Assembly: GCF_000220395.1 (NCBI RefSeq)
Contig: NW_004086406.1
Coordinates: 62,001-126,000 of the forward strand
DNA from: Ichthyophthirius multifiliis
Taxonomy: Eukaryota; Ciliophora; Oligohymenophorea; Hymenostomatida
Direction of reading: 5' to 3'
DNA: 64,000 nt
Part shown: positions 52,162 to 64,000 of the stretch, in pieces
Position numbering within the stretch: position 1 is the first letter of the stretch
Layout of the letters: every line of letters begins with the position of its first letter
Program-made: the position numbers and the translations under genes
Notes under the pieces: generated by a model
The model's database searches: none
What the model was told of the DNA's origin: nothing
What the model saw: only the letters and a program-made list of their open reading frames with translations

Positions 52162-54815
52162 ATGATAAAAAGCAAATATTTAATAATATTATTATAAATA
52201 ATTTCAATATTTTTATTACTATTATCATTTTGTTTTTGCCATTATGCCTAAACAAAATACTCTTACAGGATAACATAAAAAGTAATTTTTACAAATAAAA
52301 TAAATTAAAATGTTTAAAAAGTCTCCTAAATTATAAAATCCGCCAAAGAAATTATATTAAAAGTTAATATTTTTATTATTTGATGGAATGCCTTATGAAT
52401 ATATAAATACAAACTTAACGATATCATAAACATAGCTAGATTGTAGATATCACTTAAAATAATTTAATTTATTTACCTAATTAACAACATAATAGCCATA
52501 AAATTCTTTGCTTTTAAGAATGAATGTTGATACAGCACCTTTAACTAGTTCTAGAGTAATATCATATATGTTAGGTATTGGATTACCTCATTTATAATGG
52601 GGAATATTGTAAAATAATTAATCTGAAGTAAGATAAGAAGATAATCTATTATATTAAATAAAAAATTCATAAAATATTAAAGAAAATTATTCATTCTTAA
52701 ACTAATGGTGGTATGTTCCTTTTCCAAAAGTATTTTAAAATGATTAATATATTAATAAAGATCACGAAGGTTAAGCTAATGACTAAGAAAACGAAGAAGC
52801 ATTATTAAAAATAAAAAAACTTATTGTAGATGATAAATTTGATATGATTTTCTGTATTTTTAAATTTTTATATATTATTTATTTAATTTAAAATTAAAAA
52901 AGTTCATTTAGAAAATGTTGATGTAGAAGGACATACTCTTGGAATACATTAATAAAATTATGCAAAATAAATATAATTTGTGAATAATAAAACATAAGAA
53001 ATAATAAATAAAATGTCAAATGATACTTTATTTATAGCTTTAAGTGATCATGGTGTAGCTCACAACTAAGATGGAGGTCACTATAAATGCAAATAAGGCG
53101 ATTTTGTATGTTCTTCATTTTTTTTTGCTTACACAAAGAATGGTTTTGTATAAAGAAATCAATTTTTAGATGAAATTAATAATGGAGAAAAACTTAAGGA
53201 AATCGATTATACATAAATAGGAAGTACAATAAGTACTTTATTTGGGCTTTAAATTCCTTTTTTGAATTCAGGATGGCCTTTATTAGAAATTTATCCAAAA
53301 TAAATGAATTTAGATGGATTTAAAGTAAGAATTTTAGAAGATAATTGGAGAGTTTTACAATAATAAATTGTTTTAATAAAAACTTTGTAAAATGCTTAAG
53401 GTAAAATAGATAATTATGAGTTAATAATGCACAAACATTAATAACTAAAAAAAAATGTTGGGAATTTAAAAAATATAATAGAATTATAAAAAGAAATAAA
53501 TTAAAGTATAAATCAATTTATTTAACCGTTTAATATAAAAATGCTAAACCTCGCTTTAATTTTATCTGTTTTAAGCCTTTTTATTAATATTTTAATTATT
53601 TTTAATAAAGATCTTTTACTTTTATAAAATTAAAAGTTTATTTAAATTATTTTTGATTTGAGCTTTTTTATAATTTCTATTGGATTCTTATTTTATTTTC
53701 TTTATAATAAATGGAGTTTAGATAATAAAGAATATAAAAATGAATTTTTATATTTTATAATTATAATTTTTGGAATTTTAACTTTAAAAATTATTTTTAA
53801 TCTTTTAATTAATGAAAAAAACAGAGTTTTTGTAATAAACTAAATAAAATAAAATCTTTTTATGATTTTCTCATTTTTGTTTTTTATTTCTAAACTCATA
53901 ATTTTTAATTATTTTGCTATTATTTAACTTAATGCTTTATTTTTAATTTTTTTAGTATATTTTATAATTCTATTAATTTTTAATAAATAGCTTTAATTGA
54001 TTTTAAAAATTAAAAATAGATTTTGGTTCTATTATATGATTTTAATCTAAGTATATGCTTAATTTTTAATTTAAAATTATATTTGTAATGTGTTTCTTGC
54101 TATAATTTAAGTATTATTAATAATAAAAAAAATTTTAAAAAAAAATTATAGCTCTAACGTAATATTAATATTAATTTTATTTTTATACTTGAATTTGTAT
54201 TTAATTTACTCTTTAGATTTCGATGAAACAAATTTATTTCTTGATTATTTTTTAACGGTTTCTCTATTAATTTTTATATTCTCTTTTTTTCATATTAAAA
54301 ATAATACATTTATTTTTATTTGCCTTTATTTTTTAGGGTAATATTATATGAATAAATAAAATATTATTTTTAATGAAATTCTATCTAATTTTGATATTAT
54401 TAAATGTTTAATTTGGCAATTTTATTTATTTAATGTTAATATTGTAATTCCTTTAATGTTTAATATAAAAAAAGAATAATAGATATAATTGTAAGAGTGT
54501 TAAGCTAATATTTCTTAATAAAATAATTAATCTTATTTTTACAATTAATATTTAAAGATTTTTTTTAAATATTCTTTAGGAATTATTATTGATTTTATAT
54601 TGTATTAAATTTATTACTTAGATGGTACTATAAATGAATCTTATAATGTATAAATGAATAACATTATATGTAATTATGCTAATAGTATTTTTTAAACTAA
54701 TATGTTTGTTATTATTTCAAACTTATTAATAATTAATGTTATTAATTTTTTAAATAAAAAATATATCTCTTATAATAATTATTAATAACTAGATGAAGAA
54801 AAATAAGTAAAATGA
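52162..54815 (+). CDS. GPI ethanolamine phosphate transferase 3 (PIG-O)
   Basis: Three exons (introns 52282-52321 and 52854-52902) give 854 residues. An N-terminal anchor (IILLQIISIFLLLLSFCFCH) is followed by an alkaline-phosphatase-like domain: LIFLLFDGMP (metal-binding Asp), LRMNVDTAPLTSSRVISYML (nucleophile Thr region, family TAPTTTMQR), HLENVDVEGHTLGIH and TLFIALSDHGVAHNQDGGH (Asp-His metal ligands). After about 53540 come ten or more hydrophobic helices. PIG-O transfers ethanolamine phosphate to the third mannose of the GPI core, the group later attached to protein by the transamidase whose PIG-U subunit is encoded 3 kb upstream. Confidence 0.88.
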
Positions 54816-55019
54816 AATGAAATAATAATTTCTAATAATAGAAAATATATTTAATTTTTTATTTATTATTTAAAATATTTAATTAAACTTTGTATTTAAA
54901 CATATAGATAATAATTTTAAAAATATTTATTATAAGAAATATTTATATATAATAAAAATAGAAATTATTATTAAAAATATAAAAAAGTAAATATATATAA
55001 AAATTTTAAAAGTATAAAT

Positions 55020-56375
55020 ATGGATTAAATAGGAAAAGATTTATTCAGTTCTTTAAAATCAAATTTAGGAAATTTAAATAATGAAGAATTAAAATAAGCT
55101 GAAAACATATGGAAAATGCTTGATGAAATGAGTGAAAATAATCCAGAAGGCTATAAGAGTTTCGTTAATACAAACGTAAAAAAAGGCTTTGAAAATTTAA
55201 AATAAGAAAAAGAAGCAAAAATGGAAAAATTAAAAGTTAAAGTTGAACCAATTTTATTATTAAAAATGTAAGCGAAATTAGATTAATAAAAATTAAAAAA
55301 AGAAGAAGATTAAAATCCAGTTTTAGAAGTAAAAAAAACTAAAAAATTAAAAAAAATTAAATAAATTAAAAAGAAAATAAAAGGTATAAATAAATAAACA
55401 TAAATACCAAAATTAGAAGAAATAAAAAAAAAATTTGATAAAGAAGTTAAAATATACATAAATTTAATGGCTTCGGAAAGGGTAAAAGCACCATTAAATG
55501 AAAATGGTAATGAAATAAAAGAATTATCGAAAAGTATTTATTAAATGAAAATAATTCCATATTCAGTTCAAAAGCCAGAAGAAAGAAAAAGTAATTCCTT
55601 AGGAAATAAAATTTATTTTTATAATTTTGTTATGAATGATACTTTTTGCAAATTTATGGGTTCTTAAATTGCTTTAGGAGATTAATTAATAAATTTTATA
55701 ATAGAAAAAATGCAATAAGAAATTTTATTTAAAGTAAATCCATTACTAAATAATTATAATTTCTAAGACTATGAGGATATTCTTTATTATAAAATTGAAA
55801 AATTATCAATAGTAAAGCATAAGAAGAAAAAATTTAAATTATAAAACGGAAAAAACGATATTCCTTTAATTTTTTTAGACCTAGAAGTTGATAAAGAATA
55901 AGAAATAGAAAAGTAAATTCAAAAATAAAAAGAAGAGATAATTTATAAATAATAATAAGATTAACCTTAAAAAGAACAAATACTAGAAGGACTCAAAATA
56001 GTTGATAAATAAAATGTTTCTATTTCATAGAAAAGCAATAAAAAAATTTTGATTGAAGAAATTTCAAATAATTCTATTACTTCGTAAGATGATCCTAATA
56101 TCAATAAAACTATTGTAAATAAATAAAATAATTAAATCGAAAAACCTTCATATGTTTTAAAAGAAGATGCCCAAAGTATTCTTATTCAAATTCTACTACC
56201 TAAAGTTGATGATTTTGGAGATATTGCGCTTGATATATCAGAACTTATAGTTAAGCTTGAAATACTTTTTACATACAAGTTAGAAATTAATCTTCCAAGT
56301 AAGATTAATATTGAAAAAAGTATACCAAAATGGAATAAAAAAACTAAAACTTTAAAATTAATATTGAATAAATGA
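55020..56375 (+). CDS. PIH1-domain axonemal dynein assembly protein
   Basis: An intronless frame of exactly 452 codons. A helical N-terminus (SLKSNLGNLNNEELKQAENI) and a Lys-rich linker precede the PIH1 domain: VKIYINLMASERVKAPLNEN, IIPYSVQKPEERKS, YFYNFVMNDTFCKFM and QEILFKVNPLLNNYNF. The C-terminus is CS/p23-like (SYVLKEDAQSILIQILLPKV, DISELIVKLEILFTYKLEIN). The architecture matches PIH1D1-3/Twister and kintoun-class factors, which work with HSP90 in cytoplasmic preassembly of ciliary dynein arms. Which paralogue it is needs a tree. Confidence 0.85.
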
Positions 56376-56565
56376 ATTTTTATTTGGATATTATAATTAT
56401 TATTTTTATAAAGTTTTCTATTCAATAATAACTAATTTGTTTTTTTTTATGAATTTTTATTCAATTATTTATTATTTTTTATAAAAAAAAAAATTAAATA
56501 ATTAAAAATATCAATTATAAAAAAATTAAAAACTAAATATAATTATTATTCTATTCAACTAATAA

Positions 56566-59499
56566 ATGTTATAGATATAATAAAATTAAGTATAAACAAA
56601 TTAATAAAATAAAATAAACGAAGCAATTTCTTAATTAAGAGCACTTTTTTTAAAGAATATAACATTTTAAGTTAAGTAAATAGGAACTAATATTTGTTAG
56701 GTATTAATTTTTTTTATTTTTCTTAATTTTTTTTTTTAGATATTTACTCCACTTTTATGCTTAATTTTTATTTATATGATTTCGTTTATTAGTGGATAAA
56801 AAGAAATTGTAAAATAATTAGATTATCCTTTTTTATTTAATATACCATCACTTTCATCTCTTTATTCAAAAGTAAATATAGATGATTGTATAGAATGGTA
56901 TTAAATATCATTTGATTAAAACGCAACTTAATATACTAAAGATTTTGTTGGAAGTAACACCGGAAACCAATTTTAAACTAATAAAGGTTTACTATCTAAT
57001 GTATTCTAATAATAAGGATGTGCTTATAAAGCTTAAATAGATGAAAATATAACAATAAATTCACCTTTTTTTAAAAATATTGTAATATTTTATAATACAT
57101 ATTTACCTAATAAAATATATATTATTTATGTAATTAGAATACCTAAGATATTAACAATTAATTAAAAGATTATATATAATAATTAAATGAAATTGAATAT
57201 TAAACATTTAAATAAAATAAATGTAAAAAAAATAAATATAAAATATTAAATTAAATATATTTAAAAAAAAGATTATTAATATTTAATTCCTGATGGTGGA
57301 ATTACTTTTTACGAAGCTTCAGAATAAATATTAAATTGTATTATAGAAATAAACGATTTACGTTACCCTAATTATCATAGAAATAATGGAATTACAAAAA
57401 TGATGTAATAATAATTATTAATTAATTTTTATTTAAATTAAATAATAGTTATTATAATGACTAATTTAAAGAATAAATCAATATGAGAATTACTGAAGGG
57501 CAAATAAGTCTTATAGATTTAGTAACAAAAGCATATATATAAAAATTATATCCAAATGTATGGTTAATATCAGGAATTTAATACTTACCAAAAGGAGAAT
57601 TTTAAAAACCTTTAGCTTAATAATTAATAACGATAGTGGGAGGAACATTATATCCATTAGCATTAAGCTTATTATGTCCAATATTTATGTATTTAATTGT
57701 TTTAGAAAAAGAAGAAAAATTGTTAAATATGATGAAGATGAATGGATTAAAAATGAAATATTATTGGACAATAAATTTCCTCTTTTTTTTATTAATGACA
57801 TTTTTGACATTTTCTTTCTTTTATTTTTTGGTTATTTAGTTTTATAATTAAATTTTTTGTAAATACAAGTTTCTCATTATTAGTAACAAATAAAAAATAT
57901 TTATTTTAAACTAATAAAAAAAAATGAAAAAAAGTCATTAATATTGTTTTCATGGGGTTTAGCCTAAATAGGAATATCAGTATTTTTCGCATCATTTATA
58001 AAATCAGCAAGTACTGCGACAATAATAGGATATTTACTATCAATATTTATTTGTTTAATATCAACAGTATTAAATATAGCTATATATCCATTTCCTTAAA
58101 AAATTCCTTACATATTAAGAATGTATGCACCGATAGGATTTTATAGGATCATTTTTAGTCTTTCAAATTCTTGTTTATTGGAAAATTGTTTAGATAACTT
58201 TTCTTAAATTTCTGACGAACTATAAGATTGTTTAATTTATTAATTTGTTTGTTTTTCTTTTTTTTATATTTGGAATTATTTTCAGTTTCAACTATTTTAC
58301 ATCTCTTAAATTATTCAATAGAAAATAAAATATATAAAATCAATAAGTTTCTCTTGATAATTAATTCTAATAAATATAAGATGAAGATGCACAAAAAGAA
58401 TAAGAATTTGCTAAAAACTTATCACCCACAGTAAATTCAGAAGAATATCCTTTAATAATAAAAAAACTAACAAAAGTGTATAAACACGCAGCACATAAAG
58501 CTGTAAATGAGTTAACTTTCGCAGTAAAAAAAGGTTAAATATTTGGTTTATTAGGACCTAATGGAGCAGGAAAAACTACACTTATATCTATGCTTACTGG
58601 AATTATAAACCCTACATCAGGGACTGCTTATATAGCAGGGAAAAATATAATAAATGAAAAAGAAAAAGTACATAAATATATAGGAGTTTGCCCTTAATTT
58701 GATTTATTATGGGGAGATTTAACCATTAAAGAACATCTCTTATTTTACGCTAGGCTCAAAGGAATAACAAAAAAAGAAGAAAAGGAAGAAGTAGAGAAAG
58801 TAATAAAGAAACTTAATTTATAAGAATTTTAAGATTTTTAAAGTAAATAATTATCTGGAGGAATGAAAAGGAGATTGTCAGTTGCTATTTCTTTAGTTGG
58901 GAAATCTCAAATTGTTTTCCTTGATGAACCATCTACTGGCTTAGATCCAATTAATAGGAGATATTTATGGGATATAATACTTAAATGTTAAGGCGAATGT
59001 GGTATCGTTTTAACTACTCATTCGGTTTTTATATTTACTATTATATAAATATGTTATTTTTTATTAAAAAAAAGATGGAAGAAGCTGATGTTTTATGTAA
59101 TAAAATTGCTATTATTACAAAAGGAACTTTAAGATGTATTGGAAATCAAATTAGACTTAAGAATTTATATGGATAAGGCTATCGATTATATATAAATTGC
59201 TTAAAAAATCAAATATGTTAATAAAATATTAGTCATTTAATTAATGATATAGTTCCTAAAGCTGTAAAACTAAGTGAATTTAATAATAAATATATATTTT
59301 AAGTTCCATAATAATATAATAAAATTATATGCGATTTATTTTATTTAATAGAGAAGCAAAAATAATATTATTAAATTTCAGGTTTATTTTTATTTTTTTA
59401 ATATTTTTTTATATATCTATATATATAAAAGATTGGGGAATATCATTAAGTAGTTTAGAAGATGTCTTTATGTTTATTACTAATAAATATTAATAATGA
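56566..59499 (+). CDS. Half-size ABC transporter, ABCA-like
   Basis: The N-terminus [20 protein letters not shown] leads across a short intron to a membrane helix ([19 protein letters not shown]), a large ectodomain, and a membrane block containing [20 protein letters not shown], typical of ABCA/ABCG-type transporters. The nucleotide-binding domain is complete: Walker [20 protein letters not shown]-loop [13 protein letters not shown], signature [15 protein letters not shown], Walker [14 protein letters not shown] and the switch His in LTTHS, the last followed by an intron (59024-59072). The C-terminus ends [19 protein letters not shown], the usual ABCA tail. Only one membrane-plus-ATPase unit is present, so it must dimerise. 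Several short introns and one or two frame changes occur between 57130 and 58440. Probably a lipid exporter. Confidence 0.82.
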
Positions 59500-59584
59500 A
59501 TAAATAAATAATCAAAAATAATTAATAATTAAAATTAAAAAAATAAATATAAAATTTATAATTATATATAAACATAAATATTTA

Positions 59585-59631
<47 letters not shown>

Positions 59632-60154
59632 ATATGTTAAAATATATTTTTTTATTAATAATTAAATAGTTTAATAAAAAACTATTAAATATTATCTTTT
59701 TGATTATAATATTTATTTTAAATTTTTTTTTTTTATTTAAAATAAAAAATTAAATAATTAAATAATTAAATTTTATAATCTCTATATTACTTCAAAGAAC
59801 TTTTTTCTATATAAAGTATTTATTTTTAAGACTTTATTATAAATAAAGGTAATAATCTATTTTTTTTCATTCTTTTTTTTTGAAAATTGTAAATTTATAA
59901 AAAATAATTATAAATAATGTAAAACATATATCAAATATTATCATCTTTTTTTTATGTATTTATAATATTAATAGATTTAATATGCTTTATTTTTGAATAA
60001 ATATTATATATTTTTATATCTCTTAATTATTTGAATATATATTAATGAAGATATTTTTTTAATTTTATATTTTTTTTCTTAAATACTTTGGGATATTTTG
60101 CTATATTTACATTTAACATAATCATAAGATTTATTTAATTCTTATTTCTTTCTT

Positions 60155-60205
60155 ATAAATTTAATTATTTTAATTTTCGTATAAATTTAATTATTTTAAT
60201 TTTTA
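60155..60205. repeat. Tandem duplication of a 26-bp unit
   Basis: ATAAATTTAATTATTTTAAT plus TTTCGT occurs twice in succession, the second copy diverging at its end. Confidence 0.75.
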
Positions 60206-61768
60206 TTTATTATATGCATTAAATTAATTATCAACCTATCAATAATTTTTATCATTATTTTAAATTCTTTAAACTTTTTGTATAATTAATTTATCATTTT
60301 TGTATAAATAAAATTATTCTTTAATCTATTTTTAAATATATTATATTTAGAAATGTAAAAAAATTTTTGGCTTTTTTATTTTTGAAAAATAGAATAGATA
60401 ATAATATTATATATATATTTTTTATCGATTCTTTACGATCTTCTTTTAAACTTTTAATATTTTATTTTTAATCTTAAAAGCTATTGTTTCTTAAATTTTT
60501 ATACGGTATTGTTTTGCTTTTCTTAAAATTATATTAATAATATTTTATATATGATATTAATAGATCATTTTAATAAGTTTATTATTTATAAAATATTAGA
60601 ATCACTTATCATCATCCTTTTTGTTTTATTTTTTTTCAAAAATAAATAAATAATTTTTACAATTTGTTTTAAAATGAAAATTATTAAAAACTTATAAATC
60701 TTTAAATTTTATTTTTACAAGAAAATAATTAATATTATTATTCAACAAAAGCTTAAAAAATATATTTTTTTATTAAACATTTAATTTTAAATTTTTATAT
60801 TTATTAGTGGACATTCTACATATAATTTTGCATAAGGAATTATTTGACTTTTTTTTTTATTATTAGTGTTATATTATAATAAATTTTTAAATATTGAAAG
60901 TTACAATAGTTATAATGCTAAAAAAATTGTTGAAAATAAATGAATAATTAAATAAAATAAAATTATTGAATACATATATTCATAATATTATTAACATTAT
61001 TATAAAAAAATGTTATATATATTCATTATTATTAGTTTATATAATTTTATATTTTTATTATTAATAAAATAAAGCTATTTATATAGAACCGACGGCTTTT
61101 ATTTTATTGATTTTTTTTTTATTTTGTAAATAAACTAAACCAATGTAATTTTCTAAATCTATATTAAATCATGATTTATATTTATTTGTAAAAACAACTT
61201 ATTTAAATAGAATGTGAAAAATCTTCTCTAAATTAAAACATAAATATGATCTCTTTGAATAGAGAATATTAATTTTTTATTGGTTTTGTAATATTTGATT
61301 TTTCAGACACAATAACAATATTATATGATAAACCAACTTCGTACGATTATTAATGTTTATAAACAAAAATTTCTATTTCATATATATAAAATAAAACAAA
61401 TTAAATTTTACCTAAAATAATTACTAATAATACATAAACCACAAAAATATTGGCGTAAAGATATAGAAAAAATAAAATATTATAAAAAAAAATAAAAAGA
61501 ATGCAAAATAAAATATAAAAATATTAATTTTAGATATGATTAATTAAATTAGTATTAAATAAATATATATAAGATATTTATAAAAGGCAATAACAATATT
61601 TTATTAAAGTAAACTTCTTTATAACTAATAATTTGTAGATTTTATAATAAATAAAAGAATTATTATTAATAATTATAAAAATTTTTAATTATTTTTCAAC
61701 AAAAAATAAAGAAATGTTAGCTGATATTAAAAATTCTGATTATTAGTTTATAGGATAAATACAAATTA

Positions 61769-61840
61769 TTTAATTTAATTTAATTTAATTTAATTTAATT
61801 TAATTTAATTTAATTTAATTTAATTTAATTTAATTTAATT
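61769..61840. repeat. (TTTAA)n pentanucleotide microsatellite
   Basis: About 14 perfect copies of TTTAA. Confidence 0.9.
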
Positions 61841-62065
61841 ATCTAATATCTAATAAATATTATTTTATATTTTCTATACTTTGTATCTAAAAAAATTTTA
61901 AAATATACCTTTATTATCAAAAAAACATATATATATATAATAAAATATATATATTTTAATATATATATTTATATATATAAATATATATGTATATAAATTT
62001 TTCTTTAATTAATCTTTTTTTAAATATAACTAAAAAGTTATATTTTTAAATAATTGAATTTTGTT

Positions 62066-62100
<35 letters not shown>

Positions 62101-62141
62101 ATTTTATGTATTTATATATATATATTTATATATTTAAATTA

Positions 62142-62532
62142 ATGATAATCCTAAAAATTATATACTTGAATTAAAGAAATTTTTATTTTTATTAATCTTA
62201 TTTATTATATTTTTTATCTATTTAACCTATCAAAGAATCTAATAATTTCACAATTTCAGAAGATTTTAAATTTTATAAAATCAAATAGTTTGCAATTATT
62301 TTTTACTATTTTTTATCAAGATATATATAAATTCATATAGATTATCGCTTAAAGTCAAAATAAGACAATAATTGATAATTTGAAAACATAATATTATAAA
62401 AGTAACTATAACTATTCTTATATATTTTTTATTTTGTTTTATAGAACAGAATTTCAAAAAAAATTGAATGTGGAAGAAAATTAATTAAAATCAAAAATTT
62501 ATTTTCCTTAATTTTTTTATATAAATTTTTGA
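62142..62532 (+). CDS. Small two-exon gene, 99 residues
   Basis: Exon 1 (62142-62353) reads MIILKIIYLNQRNFYFYQSY, a hydrophobic N-terminus, then KESNNFTISEDFKFYKIKQF. An intron 62354-62444 (GTCAAA...TTATAG) joins in phase to TEFQKKLNVEENQLKSKIYF and TGA at 62530-62532. The total is exactly 100 codons, and the frame shift between exons makes the splice informative. No family recognised. The alternative is that exon 1 ends at its own TGA, giving 78-79 residues. Confidence 0.4.
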
Positions 62533-62771
62533 AAAAATAACTAAATATCCAATTAATTATAAATAATTAAAAGTAAACTAATCTTATAATAAATATTTTT
62601 TTTTACTATTTTTTTTTATAAAGAATTTCTTTTTAATATTAATTAGATAAATTCTTTTTTGAAAATACTCTTAATAAGTTATAAAATAAAAATAAAGAAA
62701 AAAAAGTATATTGAAATTTTTTAGTTTGTAAATTATTAAAATATATAATTTATTTTATAAATATTTTTTTT

Positions 62772-63544
62772 TCATATTTAAAACTGTTATTAATATATAT
62801 ACTTTTATTTATTATTTTCATCTATTATTGTTAAATTAAAATCAAATTATTTAATATTTTCATATATTGTTTTCAAATTAAACTAACTATTATATATTAA
62901 TTATTATTTCTCTTCATTTTATTGAAATTCATCTAATTTTATTTTAAAATATGTTTTTCCTTAAATAAAAAATGGTTCAGTATTTAATAAAATCATTAAA
63001 TTATTATCTAAAAAGCAATTATTTTAATTAATTAAAATAGAATAGTATAAAATAATATTATTTATTCAAAATGGCAATGACTTTAAACGTTAATGTTTTA
63101 TAAGTAAACTCTCTAAATTTATTATTCATTTAATTAAGGATATTCTAAAAAGCCTTCTATTTAACTTTCTTAATCTTTCCATTTTATTTAAAGAATCTAA
63201 TTTAAATTTCTGAAATCATCCTTATTGATTTTCTATATTTAGAAAACTTTAATTAACTTATCTATCTTATTTAATAAATTATAATTTTCTATTTTCTCTG
63301 AATTTTCATGATTTTTTTAAATAAATTCAATATTTATCTCTCTATTCTTGGAATTTTCTAATTTTATTATTTTGACTTAGATGTAAAAAAAATTGTTTAA
63401 ATAATAGTTTTTAAAATTTTCTATTTCTTCAGCTATTTCGTTTTTTTCAAAGATTTAAATACTATCTATTTTTACACATTAATAAGTTAAAATTTATTTT
63501 TTTATATTTAATTCTTTCACATAATTACTTTGATCATTTTACAT
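62772..63544 (-). CDS. Hypothetical protein
   Basis: Reads MQNDQSNYVKELNIKKQILT and continues through EIAEEIENFKNYYLNNFFYI and WKDQESQIEGFLEYPQLNEQ. It then changes frame at the A5 run 63010-63014 and continues FLDNNLMILLNTEPFFIQGK with TYFKIKLDEFQQNEEKQQLI to TGA 62772-62774. One extra base in that run joins the two halves without loss. The sequence is a Glu/Lys/Asn-rich helix followed by a beta-like part. Function unknown. Confidence 0.45.
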
Positions 63545-63724
63545 ATAAAATATTTAAAAAGTTATAAAAGATAACTTTTTATATTTTTTATATTCAAATA
63601 ATATATAAATTTATATATAATGATATACATAAATATATATATAAATAATAATAATAAAAAAACTTCAGAAGGATTTTATTTTAAAGAAGGCAATTGTAAA
63701 TATATTTCGTTTTCATTTTAATTT

Positions 63725-64000
63725 TCATGTTTAATTTATTAAGCAAGGATTAATGTTAATTTTTGATTAAAATTAATTTATATTTATTCGAAATCTTAAT
63801 AGTTGTATTAAACTAAGAAATTAATTTAATAAGAAAGAATATATAAATATATATAAAAACATTATTAAATAGGAGGGTTTTTATAATTGATACAAACTAA
63901 AACTTTAATTCTACTAACAGGAACCTAACTATTATTTTAAGGACTAATTTAAACTATATTTATTATGACTATTCAAAAATTAAATTATCGAATTCGTCAT
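63725..64000 (-). CDS. Open frame running off the window edge
   Basis: A minus-strand frame from MTNSIIQFLNSHNKYSLNQS at the last base to TGA 63725-63727. The first 45 residues look coding (SLKQQLGSCQQNQSFSLYQL); the remainder is A/T noise and may be intron. The Met may be internal to a longer gene outside the window. Confidence 0.3.

Larger units (their letters stand above)
59500..62141. other. 2.6-kb gene-poor region with simple repeats and ambiguous open frames
   Basis: Mostly A/T. It holds a (TA)n tract (59588-59628), a tandem 26-mer (60155-60205) and a TTTAA pentamer tract (61769-61840). Between about 60990 and 61760 both strands carry long TGA-free frames with ordinary-looking peptides, for example HKPQKYWRKDIEKIKYYKKK on the plus strand and QSYEVGLSYNIVIVSEKSNI on the minus strand. 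As TGA is the only stop and is rare in such DNA, neither can be accepted. The patch 61085-61100 (GAACCGACGGC) is unusually GC-rich. Confidence 0.45.

Noticed and set aside
56186-56425. Minus-strand open frame
   Set aside because: Antisense to the C-terminal domain of the PIH1 protein.
57560-58434. Several short plus-strand open frames
   Set aside because: Fragments and frame shadows of the membrane part of the ABC transporter, broken by introns and standard stop codons.
60155-60205. Tandem repeat as the start of a CRISPR-like array
   Set aside because: Only two adjacent copies without spacers, in a eukaryotic genome.

Overview
What the DNA is. This window is extremely AT-rich. Its genes read through only if TAA and TAG are translated as glutamine and TGA is the sole stop, which is the oligohymenophorean ciliate nuclear code. 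Genes are compact (about 30 loci in 64 kb), and most are split by very short introns (mostly 30-120 nt, GT...AG, A/T-rich). Several proteins are typical of ciliates: a PIH-type dynein assembly factor, coiled-coil and Sfi1-like proteins, an LVIVD-repeat surface protein and Asn/Gln-rich proteins. The composition is more extreme than I would expect for Tetrahymena and would fit an Ichthyophthirius-like macronuclear contig; that species-level guess is inference. No telomeric repeat, CRISPR array, rRNA gene, tRNA gene or intact transposon was seen.

Layout. 0-16 kb: a GC-rich island that may be a Pol III RNA gene; a cyclic-nucleotide-binding protein; a minus-strand protein with thioredoxin-like folds and a ZZ zinc finger; a helical-repeat protein; a coiled-coil protein; a conserved unknown; a membrane methyltransferase resembling bacterial methanethiol S-methyltransferase; an atypical E2F factor with two DNA-binding domains; mitochondrial ribosomal protein mS41. 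16-26 kb (minus strand): a long coiled-coil/Sfi1-like protein, a second coiled-coil protein, a FYVE-finger protein and mitochondrial succinyl-CoA:3-ketoacid CoA-transferase. 26-36 kb (plus strand): a 1187-residue unknown, a SMARCAL1-like SNF2 helicase and a Gln-rich protein. 36-46 kb: a minus-strand unknown, a giant signal-peptide/LVIVD/transmembrane protein and an Asn-rich protein. 46-55 kb: CHMP5/Vps60, PIG-U, an SDR with altered active-site residues, an AIG1-like membrane protein and PIG-O. 55-59.5 kb: a PIH1-domain protein and a half-size ABCA transporter. 59.5-64 kb: mostly gene-poor AT sequence with simple repeats, a small two-exon gene, a minus-strand unknown and an open frame running off the end.

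How they fit together. There is no operon logic; these are independent eukaryotic genes, often convergent or divergent with short spacers. Two genes of the GPI-anchor pathway (PIG-O, which adds bridging ethanolamine phosphate, and PIG-U of the transamidase) lie on the same strand within 8 kb. Mitochondrial (mS41, SCOT), endosomal (FYVE, Vps60) and ciliary/centrosomal (PIH1, Sfi1-like) functions are scattered.

Caveats. Splice sites were placed by eye from reading-frame continuity. Several genes show one-base frame breaks, most often inside A/T homopolymers, which look like assembly indels. I did not find a convincing previously undescribed multi-gene system. The best leads are the unassigned RNA candidate, the MddA-like methyltransferase, the SDR with altered catalytic residues and the recurrent homopolymer frame breaks.
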